Shown: in pieces, positions 24,843 through 37,890 of the stretch
How the letters are laid out: every line of letters starts with the position of its first letter
Position numbering within the stretch: the first letter of the stretch is position 1
Notes under the pieces: model-generated
The model's input: only the letters and a program-made list of their open reading frames with translations
Databases searched by the model: none
What the model was told of the DNA's origin: nothing
Assembly: GCA_014526335.1 (NCBI GenBank)
Contig: JACTAT010000001.1
Span: 538,705 to 602,704, forward strand
Direction: 5' to 3'
Origin: Chrysaora quinquecirrha
Taxonomy: Eukaryota > Cnidaria > Scyphozoa > Semaeostomeae > Pelagiidae
Length of the DNA: 64,000 nt
Made by a program: the position numbers and the translations under genes

Positions 24843-25512
24843 TCTTTCTCAAAGAGAGATCAAGATTGATTTTCTGGTTAAGGCTGAGGCAACAAATTTA
24901 TTGACGAATAACTATGATACAAGTACTTTATTTTGTCCATGTTTTCCTTGAACTGCCCAATGAAGTCACTTCTTCTGACTTGGATTGTATGTTTGGTGCT
25001 TCCTTGTACGTCTATTCGCTTTAAGGGCGGATAAGAAATTGTATCCTTGGTGTTCCAAGACTGCTTGGAGACGTTATTTGTTCAGTAATGAGGTTAAATA
25101 TCATTAGATGTTTAGCTGCCGTTTTCTGGTTGTTGTTGTTTGATCTTTCTTTTTGCCGCTGTTTATTCAAGATGGCGTATTCTTGTGAAGATACTGTATG
25201 TGGTCTTATCCTGCTAGCTCATGTTGTCAGGAACGCAGCAAGGTTAGGGTTGAGCCCCAGCTCAAACTTGCGCCCAAGCCACGGTAGTGTCATACACAGG
25301 GTTGAGCATTATCCTGCTAAAAACTGATATATTGTGAAAAGATTTGGAGTCCTCTTGGTTTCGCACTATTCAAGGTCAGTAAATGATTAGCCAAAGTATT
25401 TGAGCCAGGATATTAGTTCAGGGGGCACAAGCCATCGGTCTTTGTATAGCTGCCAAAATCAAGCCTGCTTTAATAAATGAACATTATCGATGGAGAGCCT
25501 TACAACACACAC

Positions 25513-25937
25513 CTCTGCATGATCATCATTAAATTTTACATCATAGCAGAAACCCTCTTTCTGTGGTTCACAAGAAAGAGCTTTTGATGTGCAAGACCAA
25601 TATTCTGAAAAGGTTTTTTCGATTGCCTCTGCTTGCTTCTCCAATTCTTCTTGGAAAACTGCAAAAAATAAAAAATCTGTGATTAATATACATCTCTCAT
25701 TGTAAATGGATGAGGGTGGCGGTTAGATAGATAGATAAAAGACTACTAAGACGTGGAGAGACTCTCGTCCATGGATCTTTACTTTAGTTATGTTTTCCAT
25801 TTTATACCTTCACCATACCACACTTTTGCGCCATCAAGAAGGGTTATTTCTAACTTCAAAGGCTCCTGCTTTGGATACACTACCATTAAGTGATAATTTC
25901 TCCCATTTGAAGGAATTTTTAGCAGTATTTCTTCCAT
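25513..25937 (-). pseudogene. XRCC4-like exons 1-2 only (truncated duplicate)
   Basis: Exon 1 (25937-25808) and exon 2 (25658-25513) keep start codon, splice sites and frame. Exon 2 is 3 bases shorter than in copy 1, losing one codon in an Asp run. The duplication break near 25172 lies downstream of exon 2, so exons 3 onward are missing and no full XRCC4 can be made. If the shared promoter is active a short head-domain fragment could be expressed. Confidence 0.85.
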
Positions 25938-26424
25938 AACGACTTTGGGACAGAAAAATCAAATTTTCATAGTTGGAGAAATAGTTTGGAGTTTACATCC
26001 CTGTTGAAGTGAATTGCACAAAAGTCTCGTTTTCAAATAGAGGATCGATTGGAACTCAAAGAGGCCAATGAATAAGGGCGACTGTTTTGCTGCTTTTTGA
26101 AAGTTTGTTTCTTGTGTCTTGCCAGAGACAAACGTTTCTCTTGTCAGAAAAATTGAATAACAGTCACGAAACTAAATACTGAGACGACCTCAAGCACTAA
26201 CAAATGAAAATGAGAAAATTCACAAGCTTATTAGTTTCAGTGGTGATGGAAAAGAAAGTGTTTTAATGCCAAATTTGTTCAGTTTTCAATGAAGAAATTT
26301 GGCCTAAGATTGGCTGCGTTTTGTTTGGCATTATGCCGCGCTGTTCTTACGCAGACAGGTAAGTATCGAATCGAATTGTCGAAATGTATATCTTGTTGTG
26401 TTTAAGCTGCCAATCTCAGTAGTA

Positions 26425-26612
26425 CGAGGAGGTTAAGGTGAAGGTGAAGGTGAAATGGTGTTTTAGCGCCAGTCACTAGGATCTCAGTAGTAGGTTAACT
26501 AAACAAGACCTCAACCCCCCTGGCCGTGATGCTACCGTGGCTGGGCTCGAACCCTGACCACACTGAGCTTCTGACACCCTGAGTTTGCTGGATTTACACC
26601 AAGACGCCACCC
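26425..26612 (-). repeat. SINE family A insertion specific to copy 2 intron 1
   Basis: Runs from GGTGAAGGTGAAGGTGAAATGG to CAAGACGCCAC on the plus strand. The matching place in copy 1 (near 9905) lacks it. Confidence 0.75.
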
Positions 26613-29600
26613 ACAGCAACTTAGAGGGAGAGAGGGAGACTGCTGTGTGTGTATCACATAGGGTACGAAATGAAATGAAGTGAAGAGCAAAATAAAATGA
26701 GAATTTATAGGCACAAAGAGCAGTGTGATTTGTATGTATAAAGCTTGACTAAATTGTTAACATATAGGTATATATTTAGGTGGTGCTACAGTTGTCTTGT
26801 CTGCCTTCATTAAACTGTATCGAAATAATTCAGACATCAAAAGAAAATGTTAAATGGGAGAAACTGTGGTCACAAATTAACAGTGCTAACAAAATATACA
26901 GCCTACTCAATGTATGTAGCCTAATTCCAGACCTAATGCAGTGGCAGGCTTCAAAAATTTGAAAGTCAGCAAAAATCAGGGTAGCCTATTTGAGCCACCC
27001 CCATAATAATGTTACCACAACTTTATCACGTCCATTGCTCCATCCATACCTATTTAGTAGTACAGGTATCAGGTTGATTTGCCCAGCCTCTGTTTCACCA
27101 AGCTTTCCTTTTGCCCAACATCCTTGGTTGCTTTGCGCAACAAAATTATTTACTACTTAACAGTCACCAATTTGATTATGCACAGAGCCCCCAACATACA
27201 TTACCTTACCTATCTGGTTTTCTCTTCATAGCTACTTGTCCATGTGATCTTACTCAGAATGCTTGTGATCCAAATTGTTGCTGTGATGCTGATTGCACAA
27301 GTGCAGACAAGAATGCCTTCACATCTTGCCAAAATGTTGATCTCAAGTAAGCTCTGATTGCATTATTTCTGACATCTCTAGAGATAGTTGCTCTACCCCA
27401 AATCATTGCAAGATGGGTTTTGTCTATTACCTAAATCTGAAGAACAATATTGTGGGATACTCCTGTGGGATAGTTTTTCTGAAAAACCTTTATTTTGGTA
27501 GACCATACAGAAGTTTAGTGAAAATCAACTTGTGTGATGAGAAGAATGGGCCCCAGAAAACCTCCAGGGAAATGCCTCATCTTGGAGAGTTTTGTATCAA
27601 TATGCAGCTGTGTTACAAAAACCTCGCAGTAAGTATTGGCAGCAAGCCAAAACATGTCCTGGAAAGTTCAAACAAATCAAATTTTGCCACCATTTTTCCT
27701 CAGGTCACAGAACATTTTGATTGAAAATCCATCTCTGGGTACATGTGTGACTTATAGTTTTTACTGTCAACAGGTCCAGTCACCATTCAAAGCAAAAAAT
27801 TGCAAGTGTAGCCTTGGCTTTACCAAGCTTAGGAACCAGTTTATTATTATCTCAAATCAGTATTGCTAAGCCTTACTATCTTATCTTATGTGTTTAATGC
27901 AGTACATTATCTTTACCTTCTGTGATTAATGCAGTACCTTGTCTTGCAGCAAAGATGACAGAGTCTGTATTTCAAAGCAAATAATCAACATTGCCAATGT
28001 ACCGTACAGAACATCAGGAACATCAAATAATCTATTTTGCATTTATACTGATAATAGTAAGTATTATCTTTTTAGATTTACTGTATCCACACTGCAAATT
28101 TTTTTCAGCTTTATGTAGAATTGCGAATATATAAATCATGATTTTTAAAACTGTAAAAATTTCCCTAATGCAGGGTGCGATGTGGAAAAACATTCTCATA
28201 CCATTGTTTTTGCCATTTCAAATGGTCTATAACAAAACATGGATTATAAAACTGCTAAATTCTTTTTTAGATGCTGCGAGAAATTTCTATGCAACAGTCC
28301 AAACAGCCACCACTGCAACAAGTTTTGATGCATTGATAAAGGCGTATTCAAAGACAAGTTTCTTAAAACCTGCACCTGCACCAAAGCTATACCTAAAGAC
28401 TTCCTTTTACAAGGTATCACATATATGTTTTTATAAGCAACCTTTGGTTTGAATAGAGCCTGGATGTCCTTAATTTTTTCAACAAAATAAGGCTTTAGGT
28501 ACCTTATATTGTTCCTTGTCGTGAAATTTGTTTGAATACTAACTTTTGCAGCAAATGCATTTAAACTTGCTCCGTTTTCTAACTTTCGAAAAGCAAATCT
28601 CAAAATGTTTGAACAACAATATTTGATCGTTTGGCCAGGGTCTACCAGAAGCTTTTTCATATGAAACTTCTTAGAGGGTAACAAACAGACAGAAACAATT
28701 GAATGTGACGGAATATTTCACAATCTCTCGAACAAAATGATTTTGAGTTAAGAAGAAAACACAATTTCTCCATATGTTTGGCATGTGCACAACTCTAAAT
28801 AATTTTGACATTTCCGAATAAGAAGGAGGACCTCAACTTTTCAAGACACAAGCAAGGCAAATTGATAACGCTACCGGATGACAACAAGAGCGGTTGCTCG
28901 TCAAGTCAAACGAGTTTACATACTTTATCAAACATACTTTGCTGATCGATAGCATGCCACAAGTGCAAGTTGCCCGCCGTTATCAGTACTAACTGTAGTC
29001 ATTGTCATTATCTAGTTAAAAAATCGTAATCGTAGTTCTAGTCGTAATCATAGTAACACAATGCGAATTTGGCTTCATCTTTCTTATCGATTCATTTCGG
29101 TCTGCATCTATGTATAAATTCCGCCTTAGTCAACTGTTTCAGTCTGTTTATGGCGCTTATACTCTGGAGGAGTGTCACACAAAGCGTTTAAGTATGTCCA
29201 GAGATATTTCCGCTGTTTCTCGCAATTTTGTAATTTTTTACTGCTCAAAGATCATAGTTATTATGCAGGTAATCATATTTGTGTATGATAGCAAGTGATA
29301 ATGACTAAATAGAACTTTATCGGTCGTCAACGTTATAGTTGTTTACGTTAAACGATGCACATACTGTTTTCAAGTGAAGAGGTCGAGCTTAATCAAAATG
29401 CTTTCTCTTGTTTTTTCTCTTTAGTATGGGGATCCAGTTCTCGTCCTCTTTGAAAGCAATGTTCAAGGATTTTTGGCATTACCAAAACCTTCAATTGGCA
29501 GCTCAGAATGTGATGATCAAAATCCTGTTGGTAAGGTCATTGATTACTGTGATTCAGTGATTACTTATTGATTTATGTAGTGATGAATGATTTTATTTGA

Positions 29601-30411
29601 TTAATTTAATTGATTGATTGATTGACTGATTGATTAATTGAATTCTTTTGAGTTTCAAATAGACCTTTGTAACAATTCGTAAGGTGTTGTCTTCCTCTTT
29701 TCTGCTGTGTTGTCCGTCATCTGTTCGTGTTAAGATCATTGAATGATTAGGATCTGCATGGCCTGAGTCTGAATGTTGAGATCAATGGGAAACCAAGTTA
29801 AGGGCAAATATCTGAAATATCTTTGCTGACAGAGATTGGGGTTACCCTGTATAATGCGTCTTTTTTCAAAGATTCAAGTTTCTAGTCAAAATCTTTCCTT
29901 TATGTCTTCATTTACGATGTTTTGATATCATATCCTACTATTCATTGCTAAAAATGGAAAATTAGTTATATTAATTGTCATATCTTTCTTTGCAGGATTT
30001 ATGAAAAATGAAAACACAAAATGTTCCCGGTTAATAACAGACTTAGCTGCCCAGTGTACTTCAAATGCAGAGTATAATGCTCTCAGCTATTATTCAGGAT
30101 TTAAGCTCATTCCAGTAAGTATACAGATCGTTAAATTTAAGTGAAAGAATAGGGTATATTATGCTAATTATTGAATTTCTGGTCTTTTATGACGTTGTAG
30201 CAGAACTTTGAAGACAAACATTGTCTAACATGAAGTTATCATCGTGATTATGTTATGATTCGAAATCGCACAGAAAATCGGTGTACAACTAGCTACATTC
30301 AGCCTTTTTATGTTGATAAAATACGTGCGGTAGCTGATGCCTCTGTTGCAAACAAAAAAATATCGTACGGATTTAGTTCACCGAATGTCTATGACTTTAA
30401 AGTTGGGTTGC

Positions 30412-30600
30412 AGGGCAAGGTGAAGGTGAAGGTGAAATGGTGTATTTAGCGCCAGTTACTAGGATCTCAGTAGTAGGCTAACTAATCGAGACCTCGACTC
30501 TGGCTGTGACGCTACCGTAGCTGGGACTCGAACCCCCACCTAGCTGAGCTTCTGACACCACGAATCAGCTGGATTAAACGACGACACCAAAGCACCTTCA
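30412..30600 (-). repeat. SINE family A in copy 2 intron 6
   Basis: Full element from AAGGTGAAGGTGAAGGTG to GACACCAAAGCACC. Copy 1 keeps only a fragment (14655-14745). Confidence 0.75.
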
Positions 30601-30779
30601 AATCGTTTACAGACGAGAGTTTAATTGAGCAATGTGTCCTTGAACCTTTAAGCTTTGAAGGTGAAAGGATCTACCGGCTGATCCTATCCATTGGCTCCAG
30701 AATAAAGCTCATTGAGTTGTGAATGTGAGTCAAGGGAAACGATGTTCACTAACTTACCTCTCGCCTCTGAATAACGCTT

Positions 30780-31109
30780 CTTTGCCTGCTTGCTTGCTTT
30801 CTCGCTTGCTTACTTGCCTGCTTGCTTCCTTTCTCGCTTGCTTGCTTGCTTGCCTGCTTGCTTGCTTTCTCGCTTCAGTAGTAGGTTAAATAATCGCTTG
30901 CTTGCTTTGAAGATACATTCCATTGCTTGCCTGCTTGCTTGCTTTCTCGCTTGCTTACTTGCCTGCTTGCTTGCTTGCTTTCTCGCTTGCTTGCCTGCTT
31001 GCTTGCCTGCTTGCTTTCTCGCTTGCTTGCCTGCTTGCTTGCTTTCTCGCTTGCTTACTTGCCCGCTTGCTTGCTTTCTCGCTTGCTTGCTTGCCTGCTT
31101 GCTTGCTTA

Positions 31110-31144
<35 letters not shown>

Positions 31145-31205
31145 TCTCGCTTGCTTGCTTGCCTGCTTGCTTGCTTGCTTGCTTGCATGTCTGCTTGCTT
31201 GCATC
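30780..31205. repeat. GCTT-rich expanded microsatellite, copy 2 only
   Basis: About 420 bp of (TTGC)n with CTGCTTGCTTTCTCGC variants, inserted in intron 6 of copy 2. Copy 1 has no such array between the same flanks. The Leu/Ala/Cys open frames over it are artefacts. Confidence 0.9.
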
Positions 31206-33480
31206 CATTGCTAATGTTTTAGCAACACAATGTTAAATGTTTAAAGTCAGTAAAGATATATTTAACCTTGTGTTGTCTTTTTCAGGGACCTTCTTTCCTC
31301 GCTGGACTCATCTTATACCAAAACAGTACCATTACTCCAACTACCTCAATAGCCCCAGCTGTCCACATAACATCAACTGCTATAGCTAACAACAGCATCA
31401 ATGCAAGTATTTCTGCATCAGCATCCTCTGCTGCTGCCACGGCATCGGTATCATCTTCTAACAGGAATCCAACAACTATTACCGTGACATCAAAGATAGA
31501 AGCTCTTGCATCTTACAACGACCTATCATTGGTTAGTCCAACGCTGTTATCCCCGCTGAAATGCAAGTCTTCTACTGGCGTGCTTGGTTCTTGTTCTTTC
31601 AGCACTCCGCCACAACCGTCATATGACTTCAGTACCAACACATGCAGAAATGTACTACTTAAGGTGAGATACACGCTGCTCTTTATTTAGACAACAAAGT
31701 GCGAAAATTCGGGGTCAGAGATGGTTTTCTTTCTTCTCTGTTCCATCGGCAGGAAACCTTTGTAAGCCGGGCGCAAACCGTGCCAACATCGCCGCCAACA
31801 ATTGTCGACCAAAATGTTTGCACGGTTTAATATAGATGTTGTTTGTGGGACACAGCGGATACGGATAAGATCATTTGTAGATGGCAGCCGCGCCCGCATT
31901 CACAAAGCCGTAGACCGATGTCAATTAAGACCGAAAGACGCAAGCTCAAGAAGAATCTTTTCTGAAGCCACAAATCGTACAAGAAGCATCGCCAAATCCA
32001 TAAGCCGCCCTTCAATTAGGGGTCGAAGCCCCCTATATTTCATTTCTTCTCATTTTCATTTTTCATATAGAGACTTGCTACAACAAATAGAGCGTTGTCT
32101 TACTTTTACAGTAAGACATACTTAAACATACAAAACATTTAAGTTCTAATTATAAGAAACAGCTACTACGAATATCCGTAAACACAATTTTCGGCAGAGC
32201 AACAACCCTGCGGTTCCAGATAACAACCCGCATCCTTAAACATGATTCTGCCATAGGACAACACTTAAATGATGAACAAGAAAAGTCATGTTTGCATAAC
32301 AAGCATTTTCATTCTTTTTTAGGCTTCTTATAACATCATTTATGATGCAAGCTCAGCAGATCTTAACATCACTTCAACGACGGTAGACTTAGTTTTGGGT
32401 GACATCGCTTCTACTCAGCAATCATTCAGCCAGGATATCGTAGTGAAATTTCAAAAGGTAAGATTTCTTTTCTAAATCAGTTATGATAAGCTTTAATAAG
32501 ACAGACAACACACTGAACGTTGGATATAAACAAGAATAAAGCATTGCTTATGCGGAGTTATGCTTTTTGAAGTGCATATTTGACTGTTCTTGTGTCGACT
32601 AAAAAATATTGTGTTAAAAATTTTGTTTTTGCTTACTGAAAAATTCAGCATTATAACGTAACATCTGCATAATTCTTTTTCCTCCAAAAGCATGTGTACC
32701 AAATTAAATTTCATCTTCTGTGCGAAGGTTTCTTTCTGGGTTTCTTTTTTGGAACACCCTGTATTTACTCAGAGTCGGGAAAAACTTACGGTCACACAGT
32801 CCTGGGGGGTCATTGGGCTTGACGGTCTGTGGTTTTTCGACATTTGGAGAATGGTTTCACGTGTTTTTACCTTGAAAATGCATGGTTTTAGGGTTCTTCG
32901 ATTTGCGATTTTATTGCGGTTTTACGGTTTTAAACAAAATAATGTACTGCTTTTCGGTTTTAGGCTAAAAATTGGCGGTTTACGGTTTTTTTGGCCTCCC
33001 TATGACCCCCTAAGCCATTGATTGGAGAGGAAGGCCTTTAGAGCAAAGTTGATCTCATGCCCCACCAGGGACACGTCTGCCGTTCATTGTTAAGTGAGGA
33101 AGGTTTTGAGCTAGGCATGTTTGCGTCTGGGGGAAAGTTGAATACTTTTCTGGACTCTGTATTTACCTTTCTTGTTCTTCTGATTTCCACTGATTTCCTG
33201 GCACTCACATTATTTCTGATGGGTCTCTTTGTAGGCAGGAGCACAAACAGAATTTTCAAGAAGTGGAAACCCTGGCTACGTCGATGGATTACCGGTGTTA
33301 GCTGGCAAGTTGCAGACGAACACACAACTTAAAAAGTATCTTTTCAGCTTAAATTCGCATTTCATTCTTCAAAAATTCGCACGAAATTTGCTTGAAGACA
33401 AAATGATTTCCAAGAGATTTTCTATTCGAGCAATTTGAATTCTAGCAAGGCGTACAAGGTTTCCAATAGTGGTGGCAAAG

Positions 33481-33735
33481 AGTGAGTGGCTAAGCTTCTC
33501 AGTCAGCTCTCATTAGATAGCTGATGTTAAGCTTGGTCGTGTGAGGTCAGCATCTGGATGGGTGACTTTCCAGATGGATGACTAAACAACTCACTCTGCC
33601 GTCCTTCGGAAGGGACGTTAAACTAGGGGTCCCGTGCCCTGATGCGGCATGAGTAGTAGGCCTAAATTAGCTGAAAAAGCTAGAAATAAGAGCCTACTCA
33701 AAATAAAGTACATAACAACAAGAACAACAACAATG
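33481..33735 (+). repeat. 5S rRNA-like SINE (copy 2)
   Basis: Duplicate of the element at 17331-17590, with a few differences. Confidence 0.7.
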
Positions 33736-33858
33736 AGTGAATTACCCCTCGCTATAAAGGCTTCCAAAGCATTATACTGCTTGAAAACCTTGTTTATATA
33801 AGAAATTACCGTTGTATTCAAGAGAATTTAGGAGACAGTAAGGTTAGTGAACGACGAG

Positions 33859-34411
33859 TATGGCAAGCGAAAGTCACCTAAATCAGATAAACCCAGTTTT
33901 TCTGAGAAAAACCCAGTTTATCTGTTAGAAAAACTAGGTTTTTCTGATAAAGTCGGATTTTCTGCAGATAAACTGGGTTTTTCTGAAAAACCGAGTTTTT
34001 CTAAGAGAAAAACCTAGTTTATCTGAAAAACCAAGTTTATCTGAAAAACCTAGTTTATCTAAATTAGGAAATGAATCGTGGTTCGAAAGCTTTTGCCTAT
34101 TATCTCGAAATCTCGTTTCCTTTGAGAATGACAGCTGAGTTTCTTCGTTAATTAGTTGGTGAGGGAATCGTGCTCTGTGACTTTCGCGTCATGTAAACCA
34201 AGTTATTGCCCAAAAAGGTCAGGTTTTCTCTCAGAAAACTAGGTTTTTCTCTCAGAAAAACTCGGTTTATCAGAAAAACCTAGTTTATCTGCAGAAAAAC
34301 CCAGTTTTTCTCAGATAAACCAGGTTTTTCTGCAGATAAACCGGGTTTTTCTGAGAGAAAAACCTAGTTTTCTGAGAGAATATCTGATTTTGGTGACTTT
34401 CGCTTGCCATA
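33859..34411. repeat. 553-bp foldback transposon with 6-bp target duplication
   Basis: Ends are TATGGCAAGCGAAAGTCACC and its perfect inverse. GACGAG is duplicated at 33853-33858 and 34412-34417, while copy 1 has a single GACGAG (about 17700). The interior is filled near both ends with repeats like AAAACCCAGTTTATCTG in opposite orientations around a short unique centre (about 34070-34190). No transposase. Confidence 0.85.
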
Positions 34412-35159
34412 GACGAGAATGTTGTTTGTACAATGTTGTTTATCCCTAATCGATCAAGCAAACTAGCATGTTTTTTGTAACATTTTATAGGATAGGGCTC
34501 CAGAACGTTTTTTGCTAACGAGGACTTAATGTACCTATGTACCTAGATTGGCAATGTTGGAGCAATACCCTGCAAACTCCTTAGAATCGGGAGCCAACGA
34601 AAAAGGGCGCTTTGTTTTCCACGCAGCTCTACTGCTTTGTGACGTCTGAAATTTCGACTGCTGTCGTTTATCATGAAACTTGACTTTAAAATATTGTTTC
34701 GAAGAAAAGGACTGGCAACGGATCCAAAATGGCTGTCCGTCGGATCCAAAATGCTTGTGTCGAAGAAAGTCGATCAAATAATAAATTTTGAGAAACGACA
34801 CAAAACGGCAGATGATACACAGCAAAGAAATCTACAATTTTGCTAATATTTTGCCCTGGCATTCAGGGCTTCTTCAGAGCTAAACTAAACCTTATTTTTT
34901 ACTTAAAAGCCTCTTTGCATAGATTTTCACCGTTTAGTTCAAAATAGCATTTCATGGTTTTTCCACAGTTTTCTCGCATCATATTGTTATTTTGCTTAAC
35001 CTTGTCTTCTCTAAAGGGAATCGATTGTTCTAAATAGTGATCCTCAAAATGGCTAACTTTAGTTAGATCTCCTGCTTCTGGCACATGTGGGACATCGTCA
35101 CAGAGAACTTCAGTTAGATTTGGTTATAATATGAGAACTGGCTGTTTTATAAGGTATTG

Positions 35160-35545
35160 CTTGTTGTTATTGTAATAGTTATTCTTGTAGTTATTGTTAT
35201 TGTTATTTTATTGTTATTGTTATTGTTATTGTTATTGTTATTGTTATTATTATTGTTATTGTTATTGTTATTGTTATTGTTATTGTTATTGTTATTGTTA
35301 TTGTTTTGTTTTTGTTGTTATTGTTATTATTTCCATTGTTGTTGTTATTTTTATTGTTATTGCTATTGTTATTGTTATTGTTTTCGTTTTGTTGTTATTG
35401 TTATTCTTAGGGTTATTGTTATTTCCATTGTTGTTGTTATTTTTATTGTTATTGTTTTTATTATTGTTATTGTTTTTATCATTGTTATAGTCATTGTCGT
35501 TGTTATTATCACTGTCATTTTCATTGTCATTTTACTCTGCATCTT
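35160..35545. repeat. TTG/TTA microsatellite (copy 2)
   Basis: Shorter allele-like version of the array at 18255-18860. Confidence 0.9.
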
Positions 35546-36189
35546 CTTTTTAGGATTAAACAGACCATGACCAGCCAGGAGTGCGTTACTCTGCAAAATC
35601 TCATCTACAACAGTCTGTTAGTTGACTTCCCTACACACGTAGCAATGTTTGGAAACTCTGCTGTAACAAATACAGCTGATTGGGTTAAAATCATCAATAA
35701 TAAGCCAACAAGCACAGTAAGTAACTGAGTTTGTTGTTCATCGATTTTGTAGCACTTGCAAACGAATTTTTGGCGTGAGGGCAATTTTTGTACATTTTTA
35801 AAGCCTTGCTCATCCTTTGGCTATAGGTTTGTTAGGATTGGTGGGAAAGACCCAAAACAAATGAACGAAGTTTCAGCTAAAGTAGAGCCCCCCTCTCTTA
35901 AATAATTTCTCAGTTCTATGCCAAGTCGCTGAGTCGCAGAAATTTGCTTGTATATTGTAGGTCTACCCCCTCAATTCTGTGCAATGTGGTAGTTGACAGA
36001 AATTTGTCTTTTTTAGCCTACTGCTGTTGATGGTCGCTGCACCAACATGATACTTGGTGTTCACATTGAAATACTGCATAGCAAAACTGGATATTTGGGA
36101 AACCCTCAATCAAGGGTAAGTTTGGCTATCATGCGACACCGATACAAATGTGGTGTTAGGTGCTTGATTGGCACTGTGTTTTAAACACC

Positions 36190-36655
36190 AACACGCTAGC
36201 GATCTATACGCACTTCTCTGGTGGATACGCACTACTTTGGTGGTATATCTTGCGTACTGTGGTGGTATTTTTTGCATACTGTGGTGGATAAGCACTACTT
36301 TGGTGGGTTATTATGCATGATGTTGTGGCTTATTATGCTTGTTGTGGTGAGTTATAATGCTTGACGTGGTGGTGTTTCTTGCGTAGCACTACTGTGGTGG
36401 GTTATTATGCTTGATGTGGTGGGTTATTATGCGTAATGTGGTGGATTTTGTGGTTTTTTTCTTACTTGATCTATAGATTTTGCTTTGATTTCGGATTCAC
36501 CGCAGTACGCAAAAAACATCACCACATCAAGCATAATAAGTCACCACATCAAGCATAATAACACCCACAACAGTAGTGCTTATCCACCACAGTACGTAAA
36601 ATATACCACCGCAGCAGTGCGTATCAACTGCAGTAATGCGTATAGCTTCGCTAGC
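36190..36655. repeat. TGGTGG inverted-repeat element (copy 2, short)
   Basis: Same ends as 19508-20490 but the 81-bp array is reduced to about one unit. Confidence 0.75.
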
Positions 36656-36911
36656 ATGACCAATCAGCTCACAGGATAGAGGGAGGTAGCCAATAGAAGT
36701 AAGTTTAAGATCATTTAATTTCAATCCGCTGTAATCTTTAAGTATTAAATTGGAAGCAACAAAACCAGTTTCCAACTGACCTTAAAATATTTTCTAGATT
36801 GTCGGTGTTCAAGTAAAATATGACAACCCAAAGATTCTAACATTCCAGGTAAGATGTTTCTTTTCTGAATATTCAGGTTGAAAAGACTAAGAGGGTGGCG
36901 TTTATTAGGGT

Positions 36912-37458
36912 TTTCCGAAAAAAAGGAACCCCGGATAGAAACCTTCGTAACAAAGTCTAAATTTAATTTATGAGTGTCAAATTTGGTACTCATATTTTTG
37001 AAGGAATGAGAATTATGCTAACATCACTTTATAAAGCTTTACTTCATGAACAACACTAGCAAGAAACAAAACTTTTAACACAGTATTTTTTTAGTCAACA
37101 CCAAGAACAGTCAAATGTGTACTTCAAATGCACAACTCGCCATAAACAACTTCTGAAACAATTTTGTCCGTCTGAATCAGCCATTTTTCAAACTCTTGGC
37201 CTAAAGTAACCAATGGTTGTATCAATAAACCCTTTCTGTATCTTATCCCAGCAACAGAAAATCCTCAATTGCACGAAATCTGCATACAGTTTGTGCACAT
37301 GCTTTATTTATCAATGAAATTCACTACAGCATATTTTTGTGAAGATGAAAAATGAAAACTTGTCCTTTTACTCACAAGAGTGTATGTCAACATATTTTGT
37401 TGGCCTTGAAGCTACGGTTCGTAAAAAACAATTTCTAAAGCGGGTTCCTTTCTCGGAA
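36912..37458. repeat. Trimmed mariner-like element at deletion edges
   Basis: Corresponds to 20813-21393 but starts inside the left end (GTTTTCCGAAAAAAAGGAAC) and stops at TCGGAACACCC, where the sequence jumps to TTCCAGAGGC, which in copy A lies at about 22199. About 800 bp including Tectonic exon 14 are absent. Confidence 0.8.
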
Positions 37459-37489
37459 CACCCTTCCAGAGGCTTATGGTGAAGTAACT

Positions 37490-37890
37490 TCTTTACATCT
37501 AAGATTCTCGTAAATGAAGTAAAGTTGTTTGAACGTTTGAATTTGAATATTTATCGTTATTTTCCTTACTGAATGATGCTAAATGTCCTCTCTCTTTTAT
37601 GTTGCTTCGAACTCACAGCTTTAATTTGACTGTCTTGCCCTCCGTATTGTTTCATCACAAATAGACTTCTTACTTGAGTAGCAATTGTGTCGCAACACGT
37701 GGTTACAAAAATATACGAAAATCTAATTAGCAGCTCAAATTTAGAAACTATTACATAAATCTGTGCATAAAGCTGCTCCGCAAAAATGTACACATGGTTT
37801 TACTGCTTTTGCAGAAAATGTTGATTGTTTTTTGGTGTCCAGACCCCTGAACCAAAAACATAAAATTGCCTAACCACTAACAGAGTAGAT
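37490..37890. repeat. Mosaic patch of diverged downstream sequence
   Basis: Made of pieces matching copy A at about 22803-23000, 22512-22555, 23060-23140 and 22638-22690 in that scrambled order, at visibly lower identity than the block that follows. So the same downstream segment occurs twice in copy B, once diverged and once nearly identical to copy A. Confidence 0.7.

Larger units (their letters stand above)
26289..36848 (+). pseudogene. Tectonic family, copy 2: frameshifted and lacking last exon
   Basis: Thirteen exons line up with copy 1: 26289-26358, 27232-27346, 27950-28056, 28271-28413, 29425-29530, 29996-30114, 31286-31663, 32323-32457, 33235-33335, 35017-35153, 35554-35716, 36017-36115, 36798-36848. 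Lengths are equal except exon 10, which is 137 instead of 138 bases. A run of five A is four here near 35046, so the frame closes after DPQNG. The copy of exon 14, with the conserved FFYPFF end, is deleted. Apart from this the splice sites are intact and substitutions are modest (exon 7 differs at about a dozen residues). Either a recent pseudogene, a poor second haplotype placed in tandem, or a gene with a sequencing error plus a new C-terminus. Confidence 0.85.

Noticed and set aside
30790..31236. Leu/Ala/Cys-rich open frames
   Set aside because: Artefact of the GCTT array, which is an intronic expansion in copy 2.
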